A stretch of 64,000 nucleotides of DNA from Caulobacter segnis (GCF_019931575.1 NZ_CP082923.1:2480001-2544000); one strand, 5' to 3'; shown: positions 1-9,753, numbered from the stretch's first letter. Numbers and translations: made by a program. Notes: generated by a model from the sequence alone, not told the origin.

Positions 1-651
1 GACGAGACCCACGCCCTGATCGCCGAGCGCTTCGGCGGCGTGCCGGTGCTGGAGGGCTATGGCGCCACCGAGGCCTCGCCGGTGATCGCGGTCAACAAGC
101 CCACCGACAACCGCCCCGGCACCGTCGGTGGTCTGCTGCCCGGCCAGGAAGTTCGCATCGAGCCCGTCGAGGGGATCGCCGAAGGCGGCCGCTTCTTCGT
201 GCGCGGCCCCAACATCATGGCCGGCTATCTGCGCGAGGACGGCGGCGTCGACGCGCCCGAGCAAGGCTGGCACGACACCGGCGACGTCGTCACCATCACC
301 GACGATCAGTGGATCACCATCAAGGGCCGCGTGAAGCGCTTCGCCAAGATCGGCGGCGAGATGGTCTCTCTGACCGCCGCTGAGGATCTGGCCACGGCCG
401 TCTGGCCCGACGGCCGCCACGCCGTGATCTCCATGCCCGACAAGAAGAAGGGCGAGAAGCTGATCCTGATCACCGATCGCCACGACGCCGACGTCGGCCC
501 GCTGGTGGCCCACGCCCAGACGATCGGCGCGCCCGAGCTGGCCGTGCCGCGCAAGATCCTCAAGGTCACCGAGGTGCCGGTGCTGGGCAGCGGCAAGACC
601 GACTATGTCGCCATCCAGCGCATGGCCGAGACCGATACCCGCGCGGCCTGA
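1..651 (+). CDS. aas: Acyl-ACP synthetase / acylglycerophospholipid acyltransferase, C-terminal part (Aas-type), 5' truncated by window edge
   Basis: The frame is open from base 1 and ends at TGA 649-651, giving the last 216 residues of an AMP-binding ligase. Visible motifs are the EGYGATEASP adenylation loop, the W-H-D-T-G-D motif with the ATP-ribose aspartate, and the hinge plus catalytic-lysine end (VLGSGKTDYV). Family knowledge: Aas re-acylates lysophospholipid at the inner membrane, using acyl-ACP made by this domain. The N-terminal acyltransferase half would lie before the window, so the bifunctional nature is inferred from similarity of the tail only. Confidence 0.8.
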   Translation, partial: DETHALIAERFGGVPVLEGYGATEASPVIAVNKPTDNRPGTVGGLLPGQEVRIEPVEGIAEGGRFFVRGPNIMAGYLREDGGVDAPEQGWHDTGDVVTITDDQWITIKGRVKRFAKIGGEMVSLTAAEDLATAVWPDGRHAVISMPDKKKGEKLILITDRHDADVGPLVAHAQTIGAPELAVPRKILKVTEVPVLGSGKTDYVAIQRMAETDTRAA

Positions 652-763
652 ACCCATTCGGCCGGCGAGGCCATCGCGCTTCGCCGGCCGCTCCACTTCC
701 CGTTTTCAGTAAGCGTCGGGCCGCCAAGAGCCCAAAGCGTCTGGCATCAAGGAAGGATACCGA

Positions 764-1159
764 ATGGAACGTCTCGCCGTCTGGGCCCCGCGCGTGCTCA
801 GCCTGCTTCGCATCGTCACCGCCCTGCTCTTCATGGAGCACGGCCTGATGAAGCTCTTCCACTTCCCGGCCGCCCAGCCGGGCGCGCCTGAACCGTTGCC
901 GCCCATGCTGCTCGCCGCCGCCTGGCTGGAAGTGGTCGGCGGCGGCCTGGTGGCGCTGGGCCTCTTCACGCGGCCGGTGGCCTTCATCCTGTCGGGCCAG
1001 ATGGCCGTGGCCTATTTCCTGGCCCATGCCAGCCAGGGCTTCTGGCCGGCGCTGAACGGCGGCGAGGCCGCGATCCTGTTCTGCTTCGTGTTCCTGTACC
1101 TGGTCTTCCAGGGGCCCGGTGAGTGGAGCCTGGACGCCCAGGTCCGCAAGCGTCCCTAG
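764..1159 (+). CDS. DoxX family membrane protein
   Basis: A 131-residue protein with about four hydrophobic segments. The N-terminal LRIVTALLFMEHGLMKLFHF segment followed by the G-G-G-L-V-A-L-G-L-F-T-R-P turn is typical of DoxX/YphA-type inner-membrane proteins. The ATG is preceded by AAGGAAGGA with good spacing. DoxX proteins are linked to thiol redox balance and quinone-related oxidoreductases, but the reaction of this member is unknown. The gene ends in the same CTAG tetranucleotide that forms the stop of the convergent gene at 1156-2619. Confidence 0.8.
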   Translation: MERLAVWAPRVLSLLRIVTALLFMEHGLMKLFHFPAAQPGAPEPLPPMLLAAAWLEVVGGGLVALGLFTRPVAFILSGQMAVAYFLAHASQGFWPALNGGEAAILFCFVFLYLVFQGPGEWSLDAQVRKRP

Positions 1160-2619
1160 AACACGCCGCCCAGGGCTTCCAGCTCCGCGCGGAAGCCCTG
1201 TTTGCGGGCGTGCATGGCGCGGAGATCGGCGACGAACGCCGGGTGGTCGGGATATTCGCCGTAGTCGGCGATCATGACCGACAGCGACTCCGCCTCCAGC
1301 AGCTGGCGGGCGGCCTCGGCGTAGCGAGTGGCGACGCCATAGGTCAGGACGTACTGGATCGAGGCCCGAAGCAGCAGGGTCGCGGCCAGCGGATAGCCGC
1401 CCTCCAGACGCCTGGCCGCCTCGGCCATCAAGGTGTCGTCGGCGCCGTTGATCTCGCCCGAGCGGGTCAGAACCAGGCGCGAGGCCGCCAGCAGGTCGGG
1501 CCAGGATACCAGGAAGGCCAACGCCGTGTCGAACCGCGGGAAGCGCCTGGCGACGGCCTTGGCCTGATCCTCCGCCTCGACGTCGTCGAAGTCCGGCAGA
1601 CCCTTCAAGTACGACCGCAGACGCGGGATCGACAGCGTGCGCTCGAACTCGGCCCAGCGGCGCTTCTGCGCCTCGTCGTGGTGACCGGTAGCCTCAAGGG
1701 CCTCCAGCATCGCCTCTTCCCAGCCCAGGCGTTCCTCCAGTGAGCTCTGGTGGCGGCCGCCCTTGTCGCTCGGCGCGCCGGCCTGCAGCGTGGCCAGGGC
1801 GTCCTCGGCGCGCCCGGCCGTCAGCAACCGTCGAGCGATCTCGGCCGAGACCAGGGGCGTGCGGCGCAGGTCCGGCGCGAAGGTCGCCTCGAAGGCGTCG
1901 ACGTCGCCGCTGGCGTCGGCCAGGCGGCGCAGGGCGTCCTTGTAGACGGCTCCCCGGGCGTCGTAGCCGCTGGTCGAACGGGCGCCGCGCGCCGCCAGCA
2001 GCTTTTCCAGAGTATCACGCAGGCTCGTCTGTCCCTTCGACCCCAACGCCGGGGCCAGGGCGTTCACCAGCGGTCCAAACTGGGTGTAGTCATCACGGCG
2101 CAGCAGCTTGGCGATCCGGTCCGCCAGGACGACCGGATCCGGCATGGCGTTGGCGGCGATCGCCCCGATCCCGTCGCGGGCGGCCAGGAAGACGTCGCCG
2201 ATCGGCCCCTCGGCCTGGCTGAGGCGATCCAGGACTGGCGTCGCCAGGTCCAGCAGGTCCAGCATCAGATCTAGCGCGGCGGTGGCGTCGTCCTCGGCCA
2301 GCCGCTCGATCATCCGACGATGCAGGTCGAGGTCCTTGGCGAAGGCGGCCCGCTTGCGCCAATGGATGCGCGAGGACGATTTGCCGATCGTCGCTAGGCG
2401 CTTGGAAACCTCCAACGCCAACCCGTCGCCGCCCGCCTCGGCGAACAGCTCCAGCCGCAGCACGCGCTTGACGTGGCTGTCGCTGGAAAGGTCGAGCAGG
2501 ATGGCGGCCAGGCGCTCGGGACCCAGGTCGACCAGATTGGCCTCGGAAAGGGTCGTCTTGGACCCTTTCCGAACCTTGGCCGGCTTTTCGTCCGTCGTCG
2601 TCGCGGCCTTGCGCGCCAT
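1156..2619 (-). CDS. Conserved hypothetical protein, DUF6880-like, helical repeat
   Basis: A 487-residue, soluble, Ala/Leu-rich and almost wholly alpha-helical protein with a basic start (MARKAATTTDEKPAKVRKGSK). No catalytic motif is visible; the regular helix pairs suggest a TPR- or HEAT-like scaffold. From memory it resembles the DUF6880 family, whose function is unknown. It follows lpdA by 19 bp on the same strand and probably rides on the pdh transcript. It converges with doxX, both stops using the shared CTAG. Confidence 0.7.
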   Translation of the reverse strand: MARKAATTTDEKPAKVRKGSKTTLSEANLVDLGPERLAAILLDLSSDSHVKRVLRLELFAEAGGDGLALEVSKRLATIGKSSSRIHWRKRAAFAKDLDLHRRMIERLAEDDATAALDLMLDLLDLATPVLDRLSQAEGPIGDVFLAARDGIGAIAANAMPDPVVLADRIAKLLRRDDYTQFGPLVNALAPALGSKGQTSLRDTLEKLLAARGARSTSGYDARGAVYKDALRRLADASGDVDAFEATFAPDLRRTPLVSAEIARRLLTAGRAEDALATLQAGAPSDKGGRHQSSLEERLGWEEAMLEALEATGHHDEAQKRRWAEFERTLSIPRLRSYLKGLPDFDDVEAEDQAKAVARRFPRFDTALAFLVSWPDLLAASRLVLTRSGEINGADDTLMAEAARRLEGGYPLAATLLLRASIQYVLTYGVATRYAEAARQLLEAESLSVMIADYGEYPDHPAFVADLRAMHARKQGFRAELEALGGVF

Positions 2620-2638
2620 CCAGTCTCCTTGAGCGGAC

Positions 2639-4039
2639 CTAGATGTGCAGCACGCGGCCGTAGGCGTCCAGCGCAGCCTCGTGCATGGCCTCCGACATGG
2701 TCGGGTGGGCGTAGACGATGCCGTGCAGATCTTCCTCGGTGGCTTCCAGGGTGATCGCGGTGACGAAACCCTGGATCATCTCCGTGACCTCGTGGCCAAT
2801 CATGTGGGCGCCGATCAGGGCGCCGGTCTTGGCGTCGAACACGGTCTTCACGAAGCCTTCGGTCTCGCCGGCGGCCACGGCCTTGCCGTTGACCTTGAAC
2901 GGGAAGCGGCCCGCCTTGACCTCGATGCCTGCCGCCTTGGCGCCGGCTTCGGTGTAGCCGACCGAGGCGACCTGCGGGTTGGCGTAGGTGCAGCCCGGGA
3001 TCGGCGAGTGGACGTTCGGCGTCTTGTAGCCGGCGATGGCCTCGGCGGCGTGGATGCCCTCGTGGCTGGCCTTGTGGGCTAGCCAGGGCGCGCCGGCGAT
3101 GTCGCCAATGGCGTAGAGGCCCGGGACGTTGGTCTTGCCGTGCTTGTCGGTGACGGCGTGGCCGCGGTCCAGGTTCAGGCCGACGGCGTCCAGGCCCTCA
3201 CTGTTCGGCGCGATGCCGACGGCGACGATGCACTTCTCGGCGGCCAGCTGCTCGATCTTGCCGCCGACGTCGACGGTGACCGAGACGCCGTCCTTGGTCT
3301 TCTCGACCTTGGCGACCTTGGCGCCGATACGGAACTTGATGCCGCGCTTCTCGAACGCCTTCTGGGCGGCCTTGGAGACCTCTTCGTCCTCGACCGGCAT
3401 GATGCGATCGACGGCTTCGACGACGGTCACCTCGGCGCCGAGCGCGCGGTAGAAGCTGGCGAACTCGATGCCGATGGCGCCCGAGCCGATCACGACCAGC
3501 GACTTGGGCATGCTCTTGGGCGCCAGGGCGTCACGATAGGTCCAGATCTTGTCGCCGTCCGAGACCGCGCCAATGGCCGGGATCTCGCGGGCGCGGGCGC
3601 CGCTGGCCAGGATCACGTTCTTGGCCTGGACCGTGCGACTGCCGCCGGCCTTCAGGGCGATGACCAGCTTCGGGGCCGGATTACCCTTCTCGAGCTTGGC
3701 CTCGCCCTCGATGACCTCGATCTTGTGCTTCTTCATCAGGAAGGCGATGCCGCTGGACATCTGCTTGGCGACGCCACGCGAGCGCTCGATGATCTTGCCG
3801 AAATCGAACGAGGCCTTCTCGACCGACAGGCCGTAGCCGCCCAGGTGCGACAGCTGCTCGTAGATCTCGCCGGACTTCAGCAGGGCCTTGGTGGGGATAC
3901 AGCCCCAGTTCAGGCAGATGCCGCCCAGGTTTTCACGCTCGACGATGGCCGTCTTCAGGCCCAGCTGGCTGGCGCGGATCGCGGCCACATAGCCGCCAGG
4001 ACCGGCGCCGATGACGACGACATCGAATTCCGTGGACAT
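2639..4039 (-). CDS. lpdA: Dihydrolipoyl dehydrogenase (E3)
   Basis: A 466-residue flavoprotein that reoxidises dihydrolipoamide on the 2-oxoacid dehydrogenase E2 with NAD+. Visible are the FAD dinucleotide fold GAGPGG near residues 11-16, the redox pair C42-LNWG-C47, a second NAD-binding fold (VIGSGAIGIEFASFY), and the C-terminal catalytic H-P-T-M-S-E-A. Length is normal. It lies downstream of pdhA, pdhB and pdhC, with the glutathione peroxidase in between, so it is the likely E3 of this pyruvate dehydrogenase; it may also serve 2-oxoglutarate dehydrogenase or the glycine cleavage system. Confidence 0.97.
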   Translation of the reverse strand: MSTEFDVVVIGAGPGGYVAAIRASQLGLKTAIVERENLGGICLNWGCIPTKALLKSGEIYEQLSHLGGYGLSVEKASFDFGKIIERSRGVAKQMSSGIAFLMKKHKIEVIEGEAKLEKGNPAPKLVIALKAGGSRTVQAKNVILASGARAREIPAIGAVSDGDKIWTYRDALAPKSMPKSLVVIGSGAIGIEFASFYRALGAEVTVVEAVDRIMPVEDEEVSKAAQKAFEKRGIKFRIGAKVAKVEKTKDGVSVTVDVGGKIEQLAAEKCIVAVGIAPNSEGLDAVGLNLDRGHAVTDKHGKTNVPGLYAIGDIAGAPWLAHKASHEGIHAAEAIAGYKTPNVHSPIPGCTYANPQVASVGYTEAGAKAAGIEVKAGRFPFKVNGKAVAAGETEGFVKTVFDAKTGALIGAHMIGHEVTEMIQGFVTAITLEATEEDLHGIVYAHPTMSEAMHEAALDAYGRVLHI

Positions 4040-4125
4040 GTTCTTCTTACCCTAGCTTGAGCGCCTGTCCGGGGGAGCGGAGCGGCGCCGGTCGACCGGC
4101 CCTTGGGGGGCGAGTCTGGGAGAAA

Positions 4126-4602
4126 CTAAAGCAGCGCCTCGACCGCGACCTTCAGGTCTTCGGGCTTCACGGTCGGCGCGAAACGCTCGACGACCTCGCC
4201 GTCCTTGCCGATCAGGAACTTGGTGAAGTTCCACTTGATCGCCTCGGTGCCCAGCACGCCCTTCTGCTCCTTCTTGAGGAACTTGTAGAGCGGGTGGGCG
4301 TCGGCGCCGTTGACGTCGATCTTGCTCATCACCGGGAAGGTCACGTCGTAGGTCAGCGAACAGAAATTCGCGATCTCCTCGGCGTTTCCCGGCTCCTGAG
4401 CGCCAAACTGATTGCAGGGGAAGGCCAGGATCGTGAAGCCACGATCCTTGTAGGTCCGCCACAGCTGCTCCAGCCCCTCGTATTGCGGGGTGAAGCCACA
4501 CTTGCTGGCCGTGTTGACGATCAGCAGCACCTGCCCGCGATAGTCGGCCAGGCTCACGTCCTGGCCGTCCAGCGTCTGGGCCGAGTAGTCGTAGACGGAC
4601 AT
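4126..4602 (-). CDS. Glutathione peroxidase (Cys type)
   Basis: A 158-residue thioredoxin-fold peroxidase with the family motif NTASKCGFTPQ (peroxidatic Cys35 where animal enzymes have selenocysteine) and the later WNFTKFL motif containing the Trp and Asn of the active site. It reduces hydroperoxides; bacterial Cys types often use thioredoxin rather than glutathione. A strong GGGAGGG ribosome site precedes the ATG. Lying between pdhC and lpdA with short gaps, it is probably co-transcribed with the pyruvate dehydrogenase genes, perhaps protecting their lipoyl thiols (inference). Confidence 0.93.
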   Translation of the reverse strand: MSVYDYSAQTLDGQDVSLADYRGQVLLIVNTASKCGFTPQYEGLEQLWRTYKDRGFTILAFPCNQFGAQEPGNAEEIANFCSLTYDVTFPVMSKIDVNGADAHPLYKFLKKEQKGVLGTEAIKWNFTKFLIGKDGEVVERFAPTVKPEDLKVAVEALL

Positions 4603-4620
4603 CGGGTCCCTCCCCGCGCC

Positions 4621-5916
4621 TTAGACGATCAAGGTCAGCGGCTCTTCGATCAGCGGCTTGAAGGCCGCCAGGAACTTGGCGCCGATGGCCCCGTCGACCA
4701 CGCGGTGATCGCAAGTCAGGGTCACGGTCATCACAGTGGCCACGGCCAACTGGCCATTCTTGACCACCGGGCGCTGCTCGCCGGCCCCGACGCTCATGAT
4801 CGCGCCTTGCGGCTCGTTGATGATCGACGAGAAGGCCTTGATGCCAAACATGCCCAGATTGCTGACCGAGAAGGTGCCTCCCTGGAATTCCTCGGGCTTC
4901 AGCTTCTTGGCCTTGGCGCGGGCGGCCAGGTCCTTCATCTCGGTGGAGATCTGCGCCAGGCCCTTGGTCTCGGCGGCGCGGATGATCGGGGTGATCAGGC
5001 CGCCGTCGATGGCCACGGCCACGGCGATGTCGGCGTGCTTGTGCAGGGCGATGCCTTCCGGCGTGTAGGAGGCGTTGGCTTCCGGCACGCGCTTCAGCGC
5101 CACGGCGGCGGCCTTGATGACGATGTCGTTGACCGACACCTTCACGCCCTGGCCTTCCAGCAAGCTGTTGATCTTGGCGCGGGCGGCCAGCAGCGTGTCG
5201 ATCTCGATGTCGATCGTCAGCGGGAAGTGCGGGACGTCACGGAAGCTCTCGGTCAGGCGACGCGCGATCGTCTTGCGCATGCCGTCCAGCGGGACCAGGT
5301 CGTACGAGCCGGCGGGGATGCCCATCTGCTCCAGCGACAGCACCTTGCGCGGCTCGGCGGCCGAAGACGCGGCGGCTGGCGCGGCGCTGGGGGCGGCCTT
5401 GGCGGCGGGAGCGCCCGACTTGGCGCCCTCGACGTCCGACTTGACCACGCGGCCATGCGGGCCGGTGCCCTTGATGCCCTTCAGATCCAGGCCGGCGGCC
5501 GAAGCCAGGCGGCGAGCCAACGGCGAGGCGAAGACGCGCGAACCGTCAGCCGCGACCGGGGCGGCCGGCGCGGGCGCGGCCGGAGCCGGCGTCGCGGCGG
5601 GGGGCGCAGCGGCAGGCGCCGGAGCGGCGGCGGCCTTGGGGGCTTCGGCCTTCGGGGCCGGCGCGGGGCTTTCGCCCTCGCCCGCCAGCTTGGCGATCAG
5701 CGCGTTGACCTTGACGTTCTCGGTCCCGGCGTCGACCAGGATGGCTTCGATCACGCCTTCATCGACGGCTTCGACTTCCATGGTCGCCTTGTCGGTCTCG
5801 ATCTCGGCGATCACGTCGCCGGCCTTGACGGTGTCGCCGACCTTGACGTGCCACTTGGCGAGGGTTCCCTCCTCCATGGTGGGCGACAGGGCGGGCATCA
5901 GGATGTCGATCGACAT
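4621..5916 (-). CDS. pdhC: Pyruvate dehydrogenase E2, dihydrolipoyllysine acetyltransferase
   Basis: A 431-residue E2 core. One lipoyl domain (residues 1-78) has the lipoylated lysine K43 in IETDKATME. It is followed by an Ala/Pro hinge, a peripheral subunit-binding domain (SPLARRLA to [11 protein letters not shown], about 130-165), and a catalytic domain ending in the DHRVVDG active-site motif. The enzyme transfers acetyl from lipoamide to CoA. Start ATG follows GAGGAAG. It lies 12 bp after the GFA-type gene in the pdh run. Its lipoyl domain is nearly identical to that of PdhB. Confidence 0.97.
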   Translation of the reverse strand: MSIDILMPALSPTMEEGTLAKWHVKVGDTVKAGDVIAEIETDKATMEVEAVDEGVIEAILVDAGTENVKVNALIAKLAGEGESPAPAPKAEAPKAAAAPAPAAAPPAATPAPAAPAPAAPVAADGSRVFASPLARRLASAAGLDLKGIKGTGPHGRVVKSDVEGAKSGAPAAKAAPSAAPAAASSAAEPRKVLSLEQMGIPAGSYDLVPLDGMRKTIARRLTESFRDVPHFPLTIDIEIDTLLAARAKINSLLEGQGVKVSVNDIVIKAAAVALKRVPEANASYTPEGIALHKHADIAVAVAIDGGLITPIIRAAETKGLAQISTEMKDLAARAKAKKLKPEEFQGGTFSVSNLGMFGIKAFSSIINEPQGAIMSVGAGEQRPVVKNGQLAVATVMTVTLTCDHRVVDGAIGAKFLAAFKPLIEEPLTLIV

Positions 5917-5928
5917 TGAGCTTCTTCC

Positions 5929-6363
5929 TCAAGCGTTCGGGACGGCTTCGACCAAGGTGGTCGGCGTCCATTTGGCCTTGCGACGAGCAAGGCGTTGTTC
6001 GTCCGTTTCGTCGTGATAGTCCATACGCTCCGGCTCGCGATCGGCGAAGCCGGGCATGTCGGTCCCGACGATGTTGACGACGGCGTAGGCTTGACCCTCG
6101 TCCTCGATCATCGCGCCGACATAGACGCCGCATTCGCGGCAGAGCAGGAAATCGACCTTGCGGCGGTTGAACCGGTAGCGATGCAGCGATCCGGGCGCGG
6201 CCATGATGTGCAGGCGCCCGTCCGGATCACTGGTCGTGCGCCCGCCCTGCCGACGGCAGAAACCGCACTGGCAGGCGCGAAGCGGCAGCTCGGCCAAGGG
6301 CTTGCCCGGTTCGAGCTGCACATGCACCGCGCCGCAATGGCAGGAGCCGTTCAGGACCGTCAT
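5929..6363 (-). CDS. GFA family zinc protein (glutathione-dependent formaldehyde-activating enzyme-like)
   Basis: A 144-residue protein with paired cysteines: C-x-C near residue 8 (CHCG), a C-x-C-x2-C cluster in the middle (CQCGFC), and C-x2-C (CREC). This is the zinc-binding layout of the GFA/CENP-V fold. Family members bind glutathione adducts or are simply structural zinc proteins, so the substrate is unknown. It is inserted between pdhB (55 bp away) and pdhC (12 bp away) on the same strand, so it is very likely expressed with the pyruvate dehydrogenase subunits. Confidence 0.85.
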   Translation of the reverse strand: MTVLNGSCHCGAVHVQLEPGKPLAELPLRACQCGFCRRQGGRTTSDPDGRLHIMAAPGSLHRYRFNRRKVDFLLCRECGVYVGAMIEDEGQAYAVVNIVGTDMPGFADREPERMDYHDETDEQRLARRKAKWTPTTLVEAVPNA

Positions 6364-6418
6364 CGGAGCGCCCTCGCCCGCTCACACGGGCCGGAGCCGG
6401 GGTGAGCGGGCATCGGGA

Positions 6419-7798
6419 TCACTTGTAGCTGACCGCCTTGGCCGCCTTCACGATCTTGTCGACCGAGGGCAGCGACAGGGCTTCCAGGTTGGCCGCGTAC
6501 GGCAGCGGCACGTCTTCCTGGTGGACCCGCAGCGGCGGGGCGTCCAGGTAGTCGAAGCCGAACTCCGTGATGCGCGCGACGATCTCGGCGCCGACGCCCA
6601 TCGGGCCCCAACCTTCCTCGACCGTGACCAGGCGGTTGGTCTTCTTGACGCTTTCCAGGATGGTCGCGTGGTCCATCGGACGGATCGTGCGCAGGTCGAC
6701 GACCTCGGCCGAGATGCCTTCCTTCTCCAGTTCCTCGGCTGCCTTCAGGGCGAAACCCACCATGCGGCTGTAGGCCACCAGGGTGACGTCCGAGCCTTCG
6801 CGGCGGACCTTGGCCTTGCCGATCGGCACGACCCAGTCCTCGACGTCCGGAATGTCGAACTCGTGGCCGTACATCATCTCGTGTTCGAGGAAGACGACCG
6901 GGTTCGGATCGCGGATCGCGGCCTTCAGAAGGCCCTTGGCGTCGGCCGCGTCGTACGGCGCGATGACCTTCAGGCCCGGGACGTTGCCGTACCAGGCGGC
7001 GTAGTCCTGGCTGTGCTGGGCGCCGACGCGCGAAGCCGCGCCGTTGGGGCCGCGGAACACGATCGACGACTTGATCTGGCCGCCCGACATGTAGAGCGTC
7101 TTGGCGGCCGAGTTGATGATGTGGTCGATCGCCTGCATGGCGAAGTTCCAGGTCATGAACTCGACGATCGGCTTCAGGCCGGCCATCGCCGCGCCGACGC
7201 CCATGCCGGCGAAGCCGTGCTCGGTGATCGGGGTGTCGATGACGCGCTTGTCGCCGAACTCCTGCAGCAGTTCGCGGCTGACCTTGTAGGCGCCCTGGTA
7301 CTGAGCGACTTCCTCGCCCATCAGGAAAACGCGGTCGTCCTTGCGCATCTCTTCGGCCATAGCGTCGCGCAAGGCGTCGCGGACCGTGATCTTCTTCAGG
7401 GCCGTACCCGCCGGAATTTCCGGGTCGGCGAAGGTCGAGGCGGCCGAGATCGGCCCCCCAAGCGACGAAGAGGGGGCGGCCGGGGCCGCAGCCACGGGAA
7501 CCGGAGCGGCTTCAGCGGCGACGGGGGCAGCAGCCGGAGCGGCCGGAGCCGCGGCTTCGCCGTCGCCCTTCAGGCGCGCGATAAGGGTGTTGACCTTGAC
7601 GTTCTCGCTGCCGGCCGGGACCAGGATGGCTTCCACCACGCCTTCGTCGACGGCTTCGACTTCCATCGTCGCCTTGTCGGTCTCGATCTCGGCGATCACG
7701 TCGCCGGCCTTGATGGTGTCGCCTTCCTTGACGAGCCACTTGGCCAGGGTGCCTTCCTCCATCGTGGGGGAAAGCGCGGGCATCAGGATGTCCGTCAC
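6419..7798 (-). CDS. pdhB: Pyruvate dehydrogenase E1 beta subunit with N-terminal lipoyl domain
   Basis: 459 residues from a GTG start whose bases overlap the pdhA stop as GTGA, so a longer upstream reading is not needed. Residues 1-80 form a lipoyl domain (K42 in IETDKATME), then an Ala/Pro linker. From about 135 comes the transketolase-like E1-beta fold ([11 protein letters not shown], the [18 protein letters not shown] region, and the C-terminal transketolase domain). With PdhA it decarboxylates pyruvate using thiamine diphosphate. An E1-beta carrying its own lipoyl domain is known in alphaproteobacteria but not in enterics. Confidence 0.97.
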   Translation of the reverse strand: MTDILMPALSPTMEEGTLAKWLVKEGDTIKAGDVIAEIETDKATMEVEAVDEGVVEAILVPAGSENVKVNTLIARLKGDGEAAAPAAPAAAPVAAEAAPVPVAAAPAAPSSSLGGPISAASTFADPEIPAGTALKKITVRDALRDAMAEEMRKDDRVFLMGEEVAQYQGAYKVSRELLQEFGDKRVIDTPITEHGFAGMGVGAAMAGLKPIVEFMTWNFAMQAIDHIINSAAKTLYMSGGQIKSSIVFRGPNGAASRVGAQHSQDYAAWYGNVPGLKVIAPYDAADAKGLLKAAIRDPNPVVFLEHEMMYGHEFDIPDVEDWVVPIGKAKVRREGSDVTLVAYSRMVGFALKAAEELEKEGISAEVVDLRTIRPMDHATILESVKKTNRLVTVEEGWGPMGVGAEIVARITEFGFDYLDAPPLRVHQEDVPLPYAANLEALSLPSVDKIVKAAKAVSYK

Positions 7799-8826
7799 TC
7801 GGCGGCCTCCAGGTAGACGTCGGTATACAGTTCCGAGGGATCGGGCTCGGGGCTCGTGCGGGCGAACTCGGCGGCCTCGGCGACGATGCGCTTCACCTCC
7901 GCGTCGACGCCCTTCAGGTCGTCTTCGGTGACACCGGCCTTGGCCAGGCGTTCCTTGATGTGGTCGATCGGATCGCGGGTGGTCTTGACCTCGTCGACCT
8001 CTTCCTTGGTGCGGTACTTGGCCGGGTCGGACATCGAGTGGCCGCGATAGCGATAGGTCTTCATCTCGAGGATGTACGGGCCCTGGCCGCTGCGGGCGTG
8101 CTCGGTGGCGCGGTTGCCGGCTTCGCGGACGGCGACGACGTCCATGCCGTCGACTTCCTCGCCCGGGATGCGGAACGACGTGCCGCGCTTGTGGAACGCG
8201 GTTTCCGAGGCGGCGCGCTCGACGCTGGTGCCCATGGCGTACTGGTTGTTCTCGATCACGTACACGACCGGCAGCTTCCACAGCTGGGCCATGTTGAAGC
8301 TCTCGTAGACTTGGCCCTGGTTGGCCGCGCCGTCGCCCATATAGGCGTAGGAGACGTTGCCATTGCCCTTGTAGTGGTTGGCCAGCGCCAGGCCGGTGCC
8401 GAGCGCCACCTGGGCGCCGACGATGCCGTGACCGCCGTAGAAGCCGGCGGCGATGTCGAACATGTGCATCGACCCGCCCTTGCCCTTGGACGAACCGCCG
8501 GCGCGGCCGGTCAGTTCGGCCATGACCTCGCGGGGATCCATGCCGGCGGCCAGCATGTGGCCGTGGTCACGATAGCCCGTGATGATCTGGTCGCCCTTCT
8601 GCGAGATCGACTGCATGCCGACCGCGATGGCTTCCTGACCGATGTACAGGTGGCAGAAGCCGCCGATCAGGCCCATGCCGTACAGCTGGCCGGCGCGCTC
8701 CTCGAAGCGGCGGATCAGCAGCATGTCCTGATAGAATTTCAGGAGTTCGTCCTTGCCGACGAAAGCGTTGACACCGGTGTCTACGCCCTTCGCCTCAGAG
8801 GCCTCAGCCTTGCGCGTACGCGCCAT
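7795..8826 (-). CDS. pdhA: Pyruvate dehydrogenase E1 alpha subunit
   Basis: A 343-residue thiamine-diphosphate subunit. The cofactor motif G-D-G-A-A-N-Q-G followed by [20 protein letters not shown] is clear, as are the phosphorylation-loop-like [11 protein letters not shown] and the RRFEE start region. Start ATG has GGGAG upstream. It is the first pdh gene and overlaps pdhB by four bases, so the two are translationally coupled, as expected for an alpha2-beta2 enzyme. A 166-bp gap separates it from ftsB and is the likely promoter region. Confidence 0.97.
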   Translation of the reverse strand: MARTRKAEASEAKGVDTGVNAFVGKDELLKFYQDMLLIRRFEERAGQLYGMGLIGGFCHLYIGQEAIAVGMQSISQKGDQIITGYRDHGHMLAAGMDPREVMAELTGRAGGSSKGKGGSMHMFDIAAGFYGGHGIVGAQVALGTGLALANHYKGNGNVSYAYMGDGAANQGQVYESFNMAQLWKLPVVYVIENNQYAMGTSVERAASETAFHKRGTSFRIPGEEVDGMDVVAVREAGNRATEHARSGQGPYILEMKTYRYRGHSMSDPAKYRTKEEVDEVKTTRDPIDHIKERLAKAGVTEDDLKGVDAEVKRIVAEAAEFARTSPEPDPSELYTDVYLEAAE

Positions 8827-8992
8827 TCAAATCTCCCTGGCCAATCTTCATCGCGGCCTTCGTCCTGAGAGCGCATCCCGCCGAAAATTCGTCGGTTCCG
8901 CGAAGGAAACGCTCTGGTTTGCCGTCAAGATCGTTCCGGGATCTGGATGACCCACGGGCCGACCGGCAGCCGATTCCAGGATAGGCGACCGG

Positions 8993-9295
8993 TCAGCTCG
9001 GACGCTTGACGCGGATCACATAGTCCCTCGGGTCGGCATATCCTAGGAGGGAACGCGCGCGTTCCTCCAACAGATCGGCCGACAGGCTGCCGCTGCGTAA
9101 TAGACGAGCGCGGGCCTCCAGGTCCATCCTCTCCGCACGTATCTTCCTGAGTTCCTTTGTTTTTGCTGCGAGGTCCGCATTGCGTTGCGAGATCGACAGC
9201 AGGCCTCGATCACCCGTCAGAGCGTGAAAGGCGAAGTAGAAAATCAGGAAAAAGATCGCCGCAGTCGGCAGGAAGGGTTGCAGTCGGGCGAACAT
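8993..9295 (-). CDS. ftsB: Septum formation initiator FtsB/DivIC family
   Basis: A 100-residue bitopic protein with a short cytoplasmic start, one transmembrane helix (about residues 10-30, FLPTAAIFFLIFYFAFHAL), a coiled coil (about 38-70), and a C-terminal segment with RSLLGYADPRDYVIR, the signature region of FtsB. In the divisome FtsB bridges FtsL and FtsQ. The eno-ftsB-pdhA neighbourhood is the usual place for this gene in alphaproteobacteria. The ribosome site is weak. A GANTC methylation site (9314-9318) lies just upstream of the start. Confidence 0.88.
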   Translation of the reverse strand: MFARLQPFLPTAAIFFLIFYFAFHALTGDRGLLSISQRNADLAAKTKELRKIRAERMDLEARARLLRSGSLSADLLEERARSLLGYADPRDYVIRVKRPS

Positions 9296-9695
9296 CTCAG
9301 TGTCCCAGAGAGGGATTCGTAGGATCGCCGACCGTGCTTAACGCCTTCTAAATCCAGGCGTTGGGAAGGGTTATCATCAGCTCGCGAATTCGGCGAATGA
9401 TGCTTTCAGATGAGATGGTTTCACCAGCATCTAGATACTGCATCGCCGAAGCCATTTCGCGACCGCGAACACGCCAAAACTGGTCTCGTTTGAAACCACT
9501 GCCCAGCTTTTAGAAAATTTGTGGGTTAACCGTGGCGCTAACCCTCTCCACCAACGCCGATGAGGACGAACTGCTCCCAGAATCGCCGGGCTTGACCGCC
9601 GACCGAGGCGTCGTTTCGGGCGATGAAAACGATATCCGACGTGTCGAGACCCGGTTTTGGGCCTTGGATCGGCGCCAATCAGACACCCGTGACGC
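9296..9695. other. Gene-free AT-richer interval between ftsB and eno
   Basis: No credible gene lies in these 400 bases. Both short open frames (plus 9532-9747, minus 9431-9697) run into the eno terminator and have no ribosome site or protein-like composition. The stretch is visibly richer in A and T than its surroundings (for example 9508-9520). It carries two inverted repeats: AACGCC/GGCGTT (9340-9345 with 9357-9362) and GGGTTA/TAACCC (9523-9528 with 9539-9544). It must hold the ftsB promoter; an unannotated transcript is possible. Confidence 0.6.
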
Positions 9696-9726
9696 AAAAG
9701 GCGCGGCCCCTTTCGGAAGCCGCGCC
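9696..9726 (-). terminator. Intrinsic terminator of eno
   Basis: On the minus strand the stem GGCGCGGC (9719-9726) pairs with GCCGCGCC (9700-9707) across an 11-base loop, followed by TTTT (9699-9696). It lies 28 bp past the eno stop codon. Confidence 0.85.
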
Positions 9727-9753
9727 TCGATAGTTCTTGCGATGTGAAGAGCC

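Noticed and set aside
4057..5919. 620-codon plus-strand open frame
   Set aside because: Antisense to glutathione peroxidase and pdhC, both supported by strong motifs; no family resemblance.
9421..9560. tRNA-like end (CTCTCCACCA) in the AT-rich stretch
   Set aside because: No T-loop, anticodon stem or matching 5' acceptor strand can be found on either strand.
9532..9747. 71-codon plus-strand frame between ftsB and eno
   Set aside because: Runs through the eno terminator and ends in eno's downstream region; no ribosome site.
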